This document shows positions 23,657 through 34,120 of a stretch of DNA of 64,000 nt, one piece after another. Below the pieces are notes generated by a model. It made no database searches and was not told the DNA's origin. It worked only from the letters and a program-made list of their open reading frames with translations. The translations under genes were made by a program, and so were the position numbers. Source of the DNA: Methylohalobius sp. (GTDB taxonomy: Bacteria > Pseudomonadota > Gammaproteobacteria > Methylococcales > Methylothermaceae); contig JAOAHI010000003.1 in assembly GCA_026415315.1 (NCBI GenBank), positions 1 to 64,000 on the forward strand. Direction: 5' to 3'. Position 1 is the first letter of the stretch. Each line of letters begins with the position of its first letter.

Positions 23657-24502
23657 ATGAATATTGTTGATAAATATGGCCAGTTAGTGCAGGCGCGCGC
23701 GTTTATCGTCGACATGGATGGAGTCCTATGGCATGGTTCTCAGCCTTTACCGGGCCTGAGGGAGTTTTTTGCCGCTGTGCGCGCGCGTGCCATTCCTTTT
23801 CTCCTCATGACCAACAACGCCAGTGCTACGCCCGAGAGTTATGTAGCTAAGTTAAAGCGAATGGAAGTAGAAGTGAGTACCAAGGAAATTCTGACCTCTG
23901 GCCTTGCCACGGCGCGCTATTTGGCCGAACGCTACGATCCAGCCAGAACGCGCGTTTACGCTATCGGTGAGGAGGGATTGCTTGGGCCCTTGCGCGAGGC
24001 CGGCTTTTTCTTGACTGCAAGCCATAAGGAGGCGAAGGATTTTTACGCCGATCTGGTGGTGGTGGGGAAGGATGAAACTTTGACCTGGGATAAGCTTGCT
24101 ACCGCCACCTTGAATCTGCATGCCGGGGCGGCCTTTTTTGCCACCAACGCCGACACTACTTTCCCGACCGAACTTGGGATCACGCATGGCAACGGGGCGA
24201 TCCTGGCGGCCTTGACCGCGGCCACTGGGATGCACCCCCAAGTGATCGGCAAGCCGGAGCCGATCATGTACCAGCAGGCCCTTGCGCAATTAGGCCTGCC
24301 ACCGCAGCACGTAGTAGCTATTGGCGATCGGCTGGAGACGGACATTTTGGGGGCGGTGCGCGCCGGTATTCCAAGTCTTTTAGTGCTCAGCGGAATCTCG
24401 CGCCGAGAAGATCTGGAAACCGTCGATTACCAGCCAAATTGGGTGCTCCCCGATATCCGAGCGTTGACGGAGGTGTTGCAGGCAGAGGGGGAATACGATT
24501 GA
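23657..24502 (+). CDS. HAD superfamily (IIA) phosphatase, NagD/phosphoglycolate type
   Basis: A 281-residue HAD phosphatase of subfamily IIA. Motif I is FIVDMDGVLW, motif II FLLMTNN, the lysine lies in GKPEP and motif III is AIGDRLETDILGA. Likely substrates are small phosphates such as phosphoglycolate, glycerol phosphate or a nucleotide. It precedes dhaK by 33 bases, which favours a triose or glycerol-linked role, but that is inference. No good ribosome site is visible before ATG 23657, and the leader is AT-rich. Confidence 0.85.
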   Translation: MNIVDKYGQLVQARAFIVDMDGVLWHGSQPLPGLREFFAAVRARAIPFLLMTNNASATPESYVAKLKRMEVEVSTKEILTSGLATARYLAERYDPARTRVYAIGEEGLLGPLREAGFFLTASHKEAKDFYADLVVVGKDETLTWDKLATATLNLHAGAAFFATNADTTFPTELGITHGNGAILAALTAATGMHPQVIGKPEPIMYQQALAQLGLPPQHVVAIGDRLETDILGAVRAGIPSLLVLSGISRREDLETVDYQPNWVLPDIRALTEVLQAEGEYD

Positions 24503-24535
24503 ATGGGGTCAACTATAGCGAGGAGGAGACCTCTT

Positions 24536-25525
24536 ATGAAAAAGTTTCTCAATCACGTTGAGACGTTGCTCGATGAGAGCCTGGCTGGATTTGCCAGGGC
24601 GCACGCCGATCTGGTCGAACTGCACGTCAAGCCTTGTTTTATCAAACGCAAACAACCTACAAGATCAGGCAAGGTAGCGGTAGTGTCAGGCGGTGGCTCT
24701 GGCCATGAGCCTTTGCACATCGGTTTTGTTGGACAGGGGATGCTGGATGCGGCTTGTCCCGGTCATATTTTTACTTCTCCTACGCCGGATCAAATCGCTA
24801 CCGCCGCAGAGGCAGTCGAAAACGGTGGCGGGGTGGTGTTCATTGTCAAAAACTACGCTGGTGACGTGATGAACTTCGACCTCGCCGTCGAGATGCTCGA
24901 ATGCCCAGTCAAGGTAGTGCTAGTGCAGGACGACGTATCTTTGCCCAAAGAACACGACATCGGCCGGCGTGGGGTGGCTGGCACCGTAGTGGTGGAGAAG
25001 ATCGTGGGTGCAGCGGCCGAAGCCGGAGTGGATCTGGCCGCACTTAAAGCGCTAGGCGATAAAGTCGCTGCGTGCACGGCCAGCATCGGCGTGGCTTTAA
25101 GCGGCTGCAATGTACCGGCCTTGGGTGGGCCGACCTTTACCTTGCCGCCGGACAAAATCGAGCTGGGAGTCGGCATTCACGGCGAACATGGGCGCGCGCT
25201 TACAGATTTCACCAGCGCTACCGAGATCGTCAAACAGATGGCCGAAGCCATCAGCGAAGATCTCAAACCCGAACCGGGACAGCCGGCCTTGCTGTTGGTC
25301 AATGGCTTAGGCGCGACCACATTGATGGAGTTGTATCTGATCTACGAATTGGCTTATCAGTTCTGGCGCCAGAGAGGGCTGGACATTTGCCGTTCGCTGG
25401 TGGGCAACTACACCACGGCCCTGGACATGGCGGGCTGCTCGCTGACTTTGACTTTGTTAGATGAGGAACTCATTCGCTGGTGGGATGCGCCGGTCTGCAC
25501 CCCAGCGTTGCGTTGGGGATGCTGA
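24536..25525 (+). CDS. dhaK: DhaK, dihydroxyacetone kinase substrate-binding subunit
   Basis: A 329-residue DhaK-family protein. It has GGGSGHEPLHIGFVG near residue 55, FIVKNYAGDVMNFDLA, and the region with the dihydroxyacetone-binding histidine (LGVGIHGEHGR). The C-terminus ends WDAPVCTPALRW as in the family. ATG 24536 follows AGGAGG; the longer frame has no such site. DhaK needs DhaL, and either ATP directly or DhaM as phosphate donor; no DhaM is in the window. Its last 56 bases overlap the convergent dhaL. Confidence 0.93.
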   Translation: MKKFLNHVETLLDESLAGFARAHADLVELHVKPCFIKRKQPTRSGKVAVVSGGGSGHEPLHIGFVGQGMLDAACPGHIFTSPTPDQIATAAEAVENGGGVVFIVKNYAGDVMNFDLAVEMLECPVKVVLVQDDVSLPKEHDIGRRGVAGTVVVEKIVGAAAEAGVDLAALKALGDKVAACTASIGVALSGCNVPALGGPTFTLPPDKIELGVGIHGEHGRALTDFTSATEIVKQMAEAISEDLKPEPGQPALLLVNGLGATTLMELYLIYELAYQFWRQRGLDICRSLVGNYTTALDMAGCSLTLTLLDEELIRWWDAPVCTPALRWGC

Positions 25526-26147
25526 CTAGGGTGTCAGCAATAGCGCAGAGCATAAGCTGGGCTGTTCGAGCGCCAGCATCGGGAATTCCTAGGCTGCGCT
25601 CGGCCAGGTAAGAGGCGCGGCCTTTGGTGGCGAGCATCCCGCGCGTGGCCTCCATGCCGCAAATAGCGGCCTGCTTGACTTGATCCGCCGCTTGGGAGGG
25701 GGAGGCATGGGCGTGGGCAGCGGCGAGTAAGGCGCAGGCAGCCGGTTCCAGGGTGTCAACTAAGGTTTTTTCTCCGACTTTGGTTTTGCCGCGCTGTTTG
25801 ACTGCCTCCACCGCCTGGGAAAAAGCGTGAGCTATGTTGATCAGCGTGAGCTCTTGGCCACGCAGCGCTTTGCCTAGGGAAATAAACAGCGTCCCGTATA
25901 ACGAGCCTGAAGCGCCTCCTACGGTCGAAAGCACCGTCTTGCCAATTTTTTGTAAAGCTTCGCTCCAATCGCCAAGTTTGGCAAGTTCTGCACCCTGGTC
26001 GATTAAGGCTTTGAGGCCGCGCTGGAGATTGGTAAGGTGATCGCCGTCGCCGAGCGCCCGGTCGAGGGCACCTACTTCCTCGGCGTTCTCCTCAATGGTG
26101 CGTAATGCTGCCTGGATCAGCTCGGGCAAAATAGCGGGGGTAGGCAT
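25470..26147 (-). CDS. dhaL: DhaL, dihydroxyacetone kinase nucleotide-binding subunit
   Basis: A 225-residue DhaL-family protein. The metal/nucleotide aspartates lie in LDRALGDGDHLTN, followed by GGASGSLYGTLF and the KTLVDTLEPA block near residue 130. It starts after a clear AAGGAG. The gene is on the opposite strand to dhaK, converging with a 56-base overlap, so the C-terminal residues are encoded opposite the dhaK end. In most genomes dhaK and dhaL are co-directional. ATP-dependent or PTS-dependent action cannot be decided from this region. Confidence 0.9.
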   Translation of the reverse strand: MPTPAILPELIQAALRTIEENAEEVGALDRALGDGDHLTNLQRGLKALIDQGAELAKLGDWSEALQKIGKTVLSTVGGASGSLYGTLFISLGKALRGQELTLINIAHAFSQAVEAVKQRGKTKVGEKTLVDTLEPAACALLAAAHAHASPSQAADQVKQAAICGMEATRGMLATKGRASYLAERSLGIPDAGARTAQLMLCAIADTLVSIPNATLGCRPAHPTSE

Positions 26148-26462
26148 AAACGCTCCTTAAGATACTGAGGTTAAATGCTGGTTAGAGCACCAGGCCGACT
26201 GGATAACCATTATACTCAACCGTCACCAACTAACTCAGAATCCCCAAAGGCGCAAGCCGCTGAGATTGATTGCAGTTTATCGACATTCGTGCCGATCTGG
26301 ACGAGAATAGTAAGCGACACCCGTGTTTATAGAAATTGCTTGATCTCGTAGGAATTGGCAAGAAGCGGTCAACTGCAAGTTCAAAGTATGGGCTATTTTG
26401 GCAGCGCGTCTTCTTCAACTGCAAGGCCGTTCATTGTCGCTCCAGTTGTGGAGGCTGAGTCT
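26148..26462. other. Intergenic region between divergent dhaL and glycosyltransferase genes
   Basis: About 315 bases without a supported gene. The minus strand has a perfect TATAAT at 26209-26214, about 62 bases before the dhaL start, but only a weak -35 (TGAGTT). The plus-strand frame of the glycosyltransferase is open back to 26355 but begins with Ser/Ala-rich sequence and lacks a ribosome site. No convincing hairpin, repeat or RNA gene was seen. Confidence 0.5.
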
Positions 26463-27173
26463 ATGAACACGGTCGCACCGCGATTGATGCCGGCTCAGTT
26501 GTTACGGCTGGCCATACTGATGCCAGCTAAAAATGAGGCGGCCGTGATCGGTGAGGTAGTGGCTGAGGTGAGAGGGCAGTTTCCCGGCGCTTGCCTGATA
26601 GTGATCGACGATGGCAGTCAAGACGCCACGGCTGAGATCGCTGCAAAAGCAGGGGCAAAGGTGTTGCGTTTGGCTGCGCCCCTAGGCGCCTGGGGGGCAA
26701 CGCAGACTGGGATGCGCTATGCGCTCAAGCAAGGCTGCACGATTTGCGTGACCATGGACGCCGATGGCCAGCACCTGGCTTGTGAGATTTCCAAGCTTCT
26801 CAAAACCATGGAACAAGTCCAGGCAGGAGTGGTCATCGGCGCTTGTCCGCAGCGCGGCAGCCCCGCGCGGCAGTTGGCGTGGTGGGGGTTTCGCGCCTTG
26901 ACCGGCTTTGCTTTGGAGGATTTGACCTCCGGTTTTCGCGCCTATGGCCGCCGAGCGATGGAGCTTTTGGCGTCTCCCCGGGCGACCTTGCTCGAGTATC
27001 AGGACGTGGGCGTGTTGCTTTTGCTGCGCGCCAAGGGAATTAAGATCGCCGAGACTTCGGTTGTCATGCATGAGCGCCGGCATGGCAAATCGCGCGTGTT
27101 TGCCAGTTGGTGGCAAGTGGCGATCTATCTGTTTCAGACCCTGCTGTTGTGCCTGGCCAGTTCGCGAAGATGA
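26463..27173 (+). CDS. Family 2 glycosyltransferase
   Basis: A 236-residue GT-A fold transferase. It has the start AILMPAKNEAAVIGEVV, the nucleotide-binding VIDDGSQDAT, the metal motif TMDADGQH and the C-terminal TSGFRAYGRRAM and YQDVGVLLLLRAKG. It looks like dolichyl/polyprenyl-phosphate mannose synthase relatives that feed envelope glycans. ATG 26463 with GGAG nine bases upstream is chosen over a longer frame. It overlaps the next gene by ATGA, a common GT2-DUF2304 pairing. Confidence 0.86.
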   Translation: MNTVAPRLMPAQLLRLAILMPAKNEAAVIGEVVAEVRGQFPGACLIVIDDGSQDATAEIAAKAGAKVLRLAAPLGAWGATQTGMRYALKQGCTICVTMDADGQHLACEISKLLKTMEQVQAGVVIGACPQRGSPARQLAWWGFRALTGFALEDLTSGFRAYGRRAMELLASPRATLLEYQDVGVLLLLRAKGIKIAETSVVMHERRHGKSRVFASWWQVAIYLFQTLLLCLASSRR

Positions 27174-27517
27174 TCCCTTCTCGCTTAACTTCGGCCATTT
27201 TAGGGCTGGCCATCGCCTCGACCATTTTGTGGCTGATCGCTCGGGATCGCCTCCATACCCGCCATGCTGCTTGGTGGTTCTCAGTCGCTTTGGCGGTAGT
27301 GGTGTTGGGAGTTTTCCCGAGCCTGATCGACTGGCTGGGCAGCCTCTTAGGAGTGGCTTATCCTCCGATTTTAACTTTAGTCGTAGCAATGGGCGTTTTG
27401 CTTGTCAAGCTCCTCCTTTTGGACATCGAGCACTCGCGCCAAGAGCGTACCTTAAGGCGCCTGATTCAGCGCCTGGCCATTCTCGAGGCCGAGCTGGAAG
27501 ACAAACAAAAGCGTTAG
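27170..27517 (+). CDS. DUF2304 membrane protein
   Basis: A 115-residue protein with three hydrophobic helices (about residues 7-24, 35-57 and 63-83) and a charged C-terminal helix with QERTLRRLIQRLAILEAEL. This layout is typical of DUF2304, small membrane partners of GT2 enzymes. It may act as a membrane anchor or flippase-like helper; function is unproven. The start overlaps the glycosyltransferase stop. Its 3' end overlaps the convergent oxoprolinase gene by four bases. Confidence 0.8.
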   Translation: MIPSRLTSAILGLAIASTILWLIARDRLHTRHAAWWFSVALAVVVLGVFPSLIDWLGSLLGVAYPPILTLVVAMGVLLVKLLLLDIEHSRQERTLRRLIQRLAILEAELEDKQKR

Positions 27518-30500
27518 TTTCCATACCCGCCGCCGCCTGGCGTTTCGATAATCAGCACGTCTCCAGCAGAGACTTCGACTTGCGCTTGAGGTCCTAAATC
27601 CTGCCGGGTGCCGTCAGCGCGAATGAGGGTGTTTTGCCCGCACGCCCCTGGTTTTCCTCCGTAGAGGCCAAAAGGTGGGATTCGGCGGCGGCTGGAAAGA
27701 ATGCTGGCGGTCATGGGCTCTAGGAAGCGCAGCACGCGGACAGCTCCATCGCCGCCTTTGTGTCGGCCTTGGCCGCCGCTGCCGCGGCGGATGGTAAAGC
27801 GCTCTAGAAGCACCGGAAAGCGATGCTCTAGCACCTCCGGGTCGGCGATGCGAGAGTTGGTCATGTGGGTGTGAACCGCGTCGGCTCCGTCAAAATCGGC
27901 CCCCGCGCCCGCCCCGCCGCAGATGGTCTCGTAATACTGGCACTGAGCGTGGCCGAAGGTGAGATTGTTCATCGTTCCTTGTGAGGCGGCCAGGATACCC
28001 AGCGCACCGTACAGAGCATCGACGATGTGCTGGGAGGTTTCTACGTTGCCTGCGGCCACCGCCGCAGGATAGCTGGGATGGAGCAGCGAATTTTCAGGTA
28101 AGCGGATCTCAAGCGGACGCAGGCAGCCGGCGTTAAGCGGGATGTCGTCGGCCACTAGGGTGCGGAACACATACAACACCGCTGCTTTGACCACCGCCAC
28201 CGGAGCATTGAAGTTGTTCGGCTGCTGGGATGAAGTGCCGGTGAAATCGATTACCGCGCTGCGTTGCGCGCGGTCTATGGATACGGCTACCCGGATAACC
28301 GCACCGCAGTCCATGAGCAGCTCGAACCGCCCGTCAGGAAGGTGGACAAGCCTCCTCCGTATCGCTTCTTCAGCGTTTCTTTGCACGTGCTGGGCGTAGC
28401 GTTGCACTGCCTTCAGCGAATAGCGGTCGATGAGGGCGCGCAGTGCATAGACACCTTTGAGGTTAGCGGCGATCTGGGCGCGAAGATCGGCCAGATTCTG
28501 CTCCGGATTTCTGGCCGGATAGGGGCCGGAACTGAGCCAGGCACGGATAGCTTTCTCGCAAAACTTACCGTTTGCTACGATTCTTAGCCCCGGGCTGATG
28601 ACCCCTTCTTCGCGGATAGAGGTGCTAAAAGGCGGCATGGAGCCAGGAGTGAGGCCACCCACGTCGGCGTGGTGACCACGCGAAGCCAGATAAAACAAAA
28701 CAGATTTACCGGTTGGGTCGAACAGCGGTGTAATTACTGTGATGTCGGGAAGGTGGGTGCCGCCGTGGTAAGGAGAATTGATCAACCATGCCTCACCTGG
28801 ACGCAACGTATGATTGTGGATCAACGCCTTGACGCTCTCGCCCATAGAACCTAAGTGCACTGGGATGTGTGGGGCGTTGGCGATCAATTCGCCTTGGCCA
28901 TCGAACAGGGCGCAGGAGAAATCCAAGCGTTCGCGGATGTTGACCGAATGGGCCGTGTTTTGCAAGGTGTAACCCATCTCCTCCGCTACTGACATAAACA
29001 GCCGGTTAAAAATTTCTATGCGTGCCGGATCGGACGCTTCGGATTGGATAAAAACAGTTGGAACAGGCTGCCTGACCCGGCTGAGCAGCAAGTGACCGCG
29101 ATTGGTGATTTCACCTTCCCAACCCGGTTCGATCACTGTGGTCGAATTGGCCTCGACCAAGATGGTCGGCCCTTGAAGGCGGGCACCTGGTCCCAAGTCT
29201 TCTCGCCGATAAACCGGAGTTTTGTGATACATGCCACCGGTGTACATTGGAACCCAGGCTAGCGGTTGCGGCTGTTGGGGTCGGAGAGGAAGCGTAGGCT
29301 CATCTGCCGGCCGGTTCATGCCGATTAGCTCTACTGTCGCGGTCTCTACCAACAGAACCTTATCGGGATGGATGAAGCCAAAGCGCTTTTGATGCTGTTG
29401 GGCAAATTCCTGGCGCATCGTCTCAAAATCGGCCAACGGGACCGAAAGCACAGTTTCGGTGCCTTGATAGCGCAGCTGAAGCGAGTAAATGACCATGATT
29501 TTTTCAGACGCAACCCCTTGGGAGACGAGTTCCGCGCGTCCTTGCTCCTCTAAAGCCATAAGCAGTTTTTTAAGCTCGGGAACGGAGGCCGCGCTCAGTG
29601 GAACAACTAGGGCTTGCTGTTTGATCAGGCGCTGATCGGCCAACCCCATTCCGTAGGCCGACAACACGCCAGCCAGCGGATGAAGCAAGATCTTGGTGAT
29701 TCCCAAGCGTTCGGCCACTTTGCAGGCATGCTGGCCGGCAGCCGCACCGAAGGCGCATAGCACATGCTCGGTCAAGTCGTGGCCGCGCTGCACCGAGATT
29801 TTTTTGATGGCAGCCACCATGTTCTCTACTGCCACCTCGATGAAGCCTTCGGCGATCTCCTCAGGTGCCAGGGTTTTTCCTGAAGCGGATAGGATAGCAG
29901 TGGCCAACTGTTGGAATTTGTGCCTGACTATCTCGATGTCTATCGTTTGATCGCCGCGTGATCCAAACACCTTGGGGAAGAACTGGGGCAGGATCTTACC
30001 CAGCATCACATTGGCGTCGGTCACGCACAAGGGACCGCCGCGCCGATAACAGGCCGGACCTGGATTGGCTCCAGCGGAATCAGGGCCAACCCTAAACCTC
30101 TGGCCATCGAAATGCAGGATCGAGCCGCCGCCTGCCGCCACCGTGTGGATGTCCAGCATGGGCAGATGCAGCCGAACCCCAGCGATCTCGCTCTCCTCGC
30201 GGCGTTCGAGGTGGCCAGCGTAATGGGCTACGTCGGTGGAGGTGCCACCCATGTCGAAAGTGACGACTCGGTCAAAGCCAGCCAGGCGACAGACCGCCAC
30301 CGCGCCGATCAGGCCGCCAGCCGGCCCGGACAAGAGGCTGTCTTTGCCGTGGAAGTGGCTCGCCTCGACTAAACCGCCGTTGGATTGCATGAACAACAGC
30401 CTTGTGCTTTTGCCTAGCCCAGTCGCTACGCGCTCTATATACCGTCTCAGCACGGGTGAGAGGTAGGCGTCCACCACGGCGGTGCTACCCCTTGCCACCA

Positions 30501-31107
30501 GTCTCATAGCTGGGCTGACTCGGTGCGAGAGCGAAATCTCGGTAAAGCCGATTTTTTGGGCCAGCTTTTCTATCGCCAGTTCGTGATCAGGAGTGCGCCA
30601 GGCATGCATGAGCACCACCGCAAGAGCGCGGAAGCCTTGCTGGTAAGCCTCTTTTAAATCGCGTTCAGCGGCTTTGAGGTCTAGCGGTTCTAGCTCTTGC
30701 CCTTTGGCATCTAAGCGACCTAGGATTTCGATGACCTTGCTGTACAAAGGCTCTGGCTTTTGGATACGCAGGGCAAAGATGTCGGGTCGGTTTTGATAGC
30801 CTATTTGCAAAACATCCGCAAAGCCTTGCGTGATGGCCAAAACCGTAGGTTCTCCTTTGCGCTCCAGCAAGGCGTTAGTGCCCACTGTGGTGCCCATGCG
30901 CACAGCTTGGATATTGGCTTGGCTTAGCATCGCGTCGGAAGGCAGGCCCATCACCTCGCGTATGCCTTGTAAAGCCGCATCCTGGTAACGCTCAGGACAC
31001 TCGGACAAAAGCTTGTGGGTGACGAGCAAGCCATCAGAGCGGCAGGCGACGATGTCGGTAAAGGTCCCGCCGCGATCGATCCAAAATTGCCAGGTATGGG
31101 CGTGCAT
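27514..31107 (-). CDS. 5-oxoprolinase, fused HyuA-HyuB (OplAH type)
   Basis: A 1,197-residue cytoplasmic enzyme. The first half is hydantoinase A/oxoprolinase ([51 protein letters not shown]). The second is hydantoinase B (from about 690: [44 protein letters not shown], ending [10 protein letters not shown]). The fused ATP-dependent form normally opens 5-oxoproline to glutamate. N-methylhydantoinase or acetophenone carboxylase relatives have separate subunits, so the fusion favours oxoprolinase. It stands alone on this strand. Confidence 0.9.
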   Translation of the reverse strand: MHAHTWQFWIDRGGTFTDIVACRSDGLLVTHKLLSECPERYQDAALQGIREVMGLPSDAMLSQANIQAVRMGTTVGTNALLERKGEPTVLAITQGFADVLQIGYQNRPDIFALRIQKPEPLYSKVIEILGRLDAKGQELEPLDLKAAERDLKEAYQQGFRALAVVLMHAWRTPDHELAIEKLAQKIGFTEISLSHRVSPAMRLVARGSTAVVDAYLSPVLRRYIERVATGLGKSTRLLFMQSNGGLVEASHFHGKDSLLSGPAGGLIGAVAVCRLAGFDRVVTFDMGGTSTDVAHYAGHLERREESEIAGVRLHLPMLDIHTVAAGGGSILHFDGQRFRVGPDSAGANPGPACYRRGGPLCVTDANVMLGKILPQFFPKVFGSRGDQTIDIEIVRHKFQQLATAILSASGKTLAPEEIAEGFIEVAVENMVAAIKKISVQRGHDLTEHVLCAFGAAAGQHACKVAERLGITKILLHPLAGVLSAYGMGLADQRLIKQQALVVPLSAASVPELKKLLMALEEQGRAELVSQGVASEKIMVIYSLQLRYQGTETVLSVPLADFETMRQEFAQQHQKRFGFIHPDKVLLVETATVELIGMNRPADEPTLPLRPQQPQPLAWVPMYTGGMYHKTPVYRREDLGPGARLQGPTILVEANSTTVIEPGWEGEITNRGHLLLSRVRQPVPTVFIQSEASDPARIEIFNRLFMSVAEEMGYTLQNTAHSVNIRERLDFSCALFDGQGELIANAPHIPVHLGSMGESVKALIHNHTLRPGEAWLINSPYHGGTHLPDITVITPLFDPTGKSVLFYLASRGHHADVGGLTPGSMPPFSTSIREEGVISPGLRIVANGKFCEKAIRAWLSSGPYPARNPEQNLADLRAQIAANLKGVYALRALIDRYSLKAVQRYAQHVQRNAEEAIRRRLVHLPDGRFELLMDCGAVIRVAVSIDRAQRSAVIDFTGTSSQQPNNFNAPVAVVKAAVLYVFRTLVADDIPLNAGCLRPLEIRLPENSLLHPSYPAAVAAGNVETSQHIVDALYGALGILAASQGTMNNLTFGHAQCQYYETICGGAGAGADFDGADAVHTHMTNSRIADPEVLEHRFPVLLERFTIRRGSGGQGRHKGGDGAVRVLRFLEPMTASILSSRRRIPPFGLYGGKPGACGQNTLIRADGTRQDLGPQAQVEVSAGDVLIIETPGGGGYGN

Positions 31108-31172
31108 GGTGCAGACTGGGCTTGGCTTGTGCTAGTGTTTGCCGTAGGTCACAACTTTACATTACATTTCGG

Positions 31173-31349
31173 ATGACTAAATTCAAAGCCTTAGGTTGGC
31201 TGTTTCTCATATCCGTACTCGATGCTTTGATTCCGCTACCCATTTTGGGGTTTGTTTTGGTGTATGTCATTTTCAGGCGCCCGGCTTGGTTTTGGGACAT
31301 GGTAAAGGAGATTTACTCTCCGCCTAACTCAGCTGTACGCGAGGGATAG
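31173..31349 (+). CDS. Small membrane protein, 58 residues, unknown function
   Basis: A 58-residue protein with one long hydrophobic segment (about residues 7-32, with DALIPLPILGFVLVYVI), then the polar tail FRRPAWFWDMVKEIYSPP. The Asp-Ala-Leu-Ile-Pro turn inside the membrane segment and the RPxWF motif suggest selection. The ribosome site is weak. It is divergent from the oxoprolinase and converges on the EamA gene. The pattern resembles small uncharacterised inner-membrane proteins of other proteobacteria. Confidence 0.6.
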   Translation: MTKFKALGWLFLISVLDALIPLPILGFVLVYVIFRRPAWFWDMVKEIYSPPNSAVREG

Positions 31350-31362
31350 AGTTTGCGGACGC

Positions 31363-32226
31363 TTAAGTCGATTCAGTTGGCATTTGCGCGCGGGAAGTAG
31401 AAGGCTCGCGGCTGACTAGAATGCCGGCAGCCAAGATCAAGAGCATGCCAGCTGCCCCTAAAAGATTAGGCAGTTCGTTCCATACCAGATAGCCGATCAG
31501 TCCGGCAAAAAGGATGCTGGTGTAGGACAGGGGGGAAACCTGGCTAGCCGGCGCCCGTGCGTAAGCCAGGGTAATGCCGAACTGGCCCAGGTTTCCGGTC
31601 AGGCCCATGGCGAGTAGCCACAGCCATTGCTCCCCCTGGGGCAGTACCTTGGAACCTAAAAGCAAAGGTAGCGCCGAGAATACTGTGGAAAGCAAGGCAA
31701 ACCAGGCCACGATGCGCGTTGTGGGCTCCGTTGCGGCCAGGCGCTTGACGGTGGTAAGGGCCAGGCCAGCTAAAGCGCCTGAGGCCAGACCCACAAGGCC
31801 TGCCAGAGAGAACACCGCCGAAGAGGGGTGAAATACCAGCCCCAGACCTCCGACTCCCAGCAGCCAAGCGGCGATCCTAGTTTTAGTCCAGCGCTCGCGC
31901 AGCCAGAGCGTGGCGAAAAAGGCCAAAAACAGGGGCGAGGTGTAATTGAGCAGCAAGGCGTCGGCGAGCGGCAGGCGGGCTAGAGCGTAAAAATAGAGAT
32001 ACATCGCCAAAAGTCCCGATCCGGCGCGCACTAGGTGCAAGCCAAAACGCGATGTGCTTAGCGACGCTTTTTGCCTCGTTAGCAGGGGGAGGAGAACTAA
32101 AAGCGCCATGGCGTTGCGAAAAAACACTAATTCGGTCTGGGGAAGGGTAGCGCTTAAATGTCGCACGATCGCTGCCATGCCGGCAAATCCTGCCGCTGAG
32201 ATCAGCGCCCATAACACCCAGTTCAT
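31363..32226 (-). CDS. EamA/DMT-family permease
   Basis: A 287-residue inner-membrane transporter with ten predicted helices arranged as two EamA repeats (about residues 5-135 and 147-275). The first repeat has FFRNAMALLVLLPLL and LLLNYTSPLFLAFFA; the second has ARAPASQVSPLSYTSILFAGLIGYLVWNELP. Substrates of this family vary (metabolites, amino acids). Its start overlaps the stop of the upstream ABC permease gene by ATGA, so it is translated from the same operon. Confidence 0.88.
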   Translation of the reverse strand: MNWVLWALISAAGFAGMAAIVRHLSATLPQTELVFFRNAMALLVLLPLLTRQKASLSTSRFGLHLVRAGSGLLAMYLYFYALARLPLADALLLNYTSPLFLAFFATLWLRERWTKTRIAAWLLGVGGLGLVFHPSSAVFSLAGLVGLASGALAGLALTTVKRLAATEPTTRIVAWFALLSTVFSALPLLLGSKVLPQGEQWLWLLAMGLTGNLGQFGITLAYARAPASQVSPLSYTSILFAGLIGYLVWNELPNLLGAAGMLLILAAGILVSREPSTSRAQMPTEST

Positions 32227-33428
32227 TCGTAGCGCAGCGCTTCGATCGGATCCAAACGGGCCGCTTTGCGCGCTGGGAAATAACCGAACGCCACTCCTAC
32301 CGCGACCGCCACCAGGAAAGCGAGGACGACGATGCCGGCGTTGAAGACAAAGGGCACTCCAAGCAGCCGGGCTAGCCCCAAAGAAGCAGCCAGCGCCAGC
32401 AGGATGCCGATCAGGCCGCCACAGGCTGACAGGACTACCGCCTCGACCAAAAACTGCAGCAACACTTCCCGCTCCAAAGCGCCGATGGCTAGGCGGATGC
32501 CGATCTCGCGGGTGCGTTCGGTGACCGACACGAGCATGATGTTCATGATCCCGATCCCGCCTACCAACAGGCTCACCGCGGCCACTGTCCCAAGCAAAGA
32601 GGTCAGGATGCGGGTAGTACCGGTTAGGGTATAGGCGAGCTCCTTCATATCCATCACATAAAAATCGTCCTCGCGGCCCGGCCCGATTCGGCGGCGCTCG
32701 CGCAGCAAGCGCTCTATGTTGCGCTGCGCCTTTTCGGTAGCCACCCCGGTGCGGACCGAGACTTGGATTAAAGTGACATCGCGGTTGCCGGCGATCCTGC
32801 GCCAGAAGGTTTTCAGCGGTACCAGCACCACGTCGTCCTGATCTGTCCCCATCACGCTTTGCCCTTTGACGGCAAGTAGGCCGATCACTTCGCAGGCGAG
32901 TTTGCCCAGGCGGATCTTGGAACCGAGGGGGTCTTGGTAGCCAAACAACTGTTTGCGCAGGCTAGCGCCTAGGATACAAACCGGTTTGCCCGCACGCAGC
33001 TCTCCAACGCTGAACGGGCGCCCGGCTTGGAGGGGCCAGTTCTTAGCGATAAGGAACTGGTTGTCCACTCCATAGACCGTGGTGGACCAGTTCGCATTGC
33101 CGTATATGGCGATCATGGCTTCCATAGCGCTAGGTGCTACCGCCGCCACTTCCGGCAGCTCACGGCCAATAGCCTGGGCATCGCTCAAATCCAAGGCCTT
33201 GGCTGTGGAGCGCTGACCATAGGCCAACCTCTGGCCAGGGCGGACTATAAGTAGATTGCTACCGAGGCTGGCGATCTGTTGTTTGACCTGGAGCGTGGCC
33301 CCATCACCTACGGTAACCATGGTAATCACAGCCGCTACCCCAATGACCACTCCTAGGACAGTCAGAGCCGACCGGAGCAGACTGCGGCGGATCGCCCGCC
33401 AGGCCAGGATCAAGGCATTCCAGAGCAT
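32223..33428 (-). CDS. MacB-type ABC transporter permease
   Basis: A 401-residue FtsX/MacB-fold permease. It has helix 1 at about residues 18-40, a periplasmic MacB-core domain to about 270 (including LGSNLLIVRPGQR and VLVPLKTFWRRIAG), then three helices with GGIGIMNIMLVSVTERTREIGIRLAIGA and PARKAARLDPIEALRYE at the end. It pairs with the separate ATPase gene upstream; in E. coli MacB both parts are fused. It probably uses the adaptor in the same operon and an outer-membrane channel encoded elsewhere to export peptides, lipids or drugs. Confidence 0.92.
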   Translation of the reverse strand: MLWNALILAWRAIRRSLLRSALTVLGVVIGVAAVITMVTVGDGATLQVKQQIASLGSNLLIVRPGQRLAYGQRSTAKALDLSDAQAIGRELPEVAAVAPSAMEAMIAIYGNANWSTTVYGVDNQFLIAKNWPLQAGRPFSVGELRAGKPVCILGASLRKQLFGYQDPLGSKIRLGKLACEVIGLLAVKGQSVMGTDQDDVVLVPLKTFWRRIAGNRDVTLIQVSVRTGVATEKAQRNIERLLRERRRIGPGREDDFYVMDMKELAYTLTGTTRILTSLLGTVAAVSLLVGGIGIMNIMLVSVTERTREIGIRLAIGALEREVLLQFLVEAVVLSACGGLIGILLALAASLGLARLLGVPFVFNAGIVVLAFLVAVAVGVAFGYFPARKAARLDPIEALRYE

Positions 33429-34120
33429 GCGCTTACTCCTGTGTCGCTCTCGATGCGCCCATCGCGGAAATACAGGGTGCGGCGGGCGAATTTGGCCATT
33501 TCGGCTTCGTGGGTAACCATGATCACTGTGACTTCAAAGTCGCGGTTAAACGCGCGCAACAGCTCCATGATCTCATAGCTGCGCGCGCTGTCTAGGTTGC
33601 CGGTAGGCTCGTCGGCCAGGATTACCTTAGGTGCGGTGACGATCGCCCGGGCGATGGCTACTCGCTGCTGCTGCCCTCCAGAGAGTTCGGCTGGGGTGTG
33701 CTCCTCCCAACCGGCAAGCCCCACTTTGGTTAAGGCTTGCTTGGCCAAAGCCCGCCTTTGGGCTGCTGGCATGCCGCGATACAAAAGCGGCAGCTCTACG
33801 TTCTCCAAAGCGGTGGTGCGCGGCAAAAGGTTAAAGTTCTGGAACACAAAACCCAGATATTTTCGCCGGATCTGGGCGCGCAGATTACGGCTTAAGCCTC
33901 CGACCTCGATGCCCGAGAAAAAATGCTGGCCGCTGGTGGGGGAGTCCAGGCAGCCCAAGATATTCAAGCAGGTGGATTTGCCCGAACCGCTAGGCCCCAT
34001 CAACGCCACGAACTCGCCGGGAAAGATCGCCAAGCTTACCCCGCGCAGGGCAGGCACAGCGGCTTGCCCCTTGCCGTATATCTTGGTGACCTGGACCAAT
34101 TCGAGCAAAGGCTGGCTCAT
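33410..34120 (-). CDS. MacB/LolD-type ABC transporter ATPase
   Basis: A 236-residue ATPase with Walker [11 protein letters not shown]-loop [21 protein letters not shown], signature [16 protein letters not shown], Walker [13 protein letters not shown] and the switch His in VTHE. It overlaps the permease start by 19 bases and the adaptor stop by ATGA, so the three form one translation unit. The short MacB/LolD-class domain fits export driven by mechanotransmission rather than classical transport. The adaptor points to a MacAB-like rather than Lol function. Confidence 0.93.
   Translation of the reverse strand: MSQPLLELVQVTKIYGKGQAAVPALRGVSLAIFPGEFVALMGPSGSGKSTCLNILGCLDSPTSGQHFFSGIEVGGLSRNLRAQIRRKYLGFVFQNFNLLPRTTALENVELPLLYRGMPAAQRRALAKQALTKVGLAGWEEHTPAELSGGQQQRVAIARAIVTAPKVILADEPTGNLDSARSYEIMELLRAFNRDFEVTVIMVTHEAEMAKFARRTLYFRDGRIESDTGVSACSGMP

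Noticed and set aside
26944-27597. Overlapping plus-strand frame of 217 codons across the glycosyltransferase and DUF2304 genes
   Set aside because: Shadow in another frame; the glycosyltransferase and DUF2304 frames carry recognisable motifs and an ATGA overlap.
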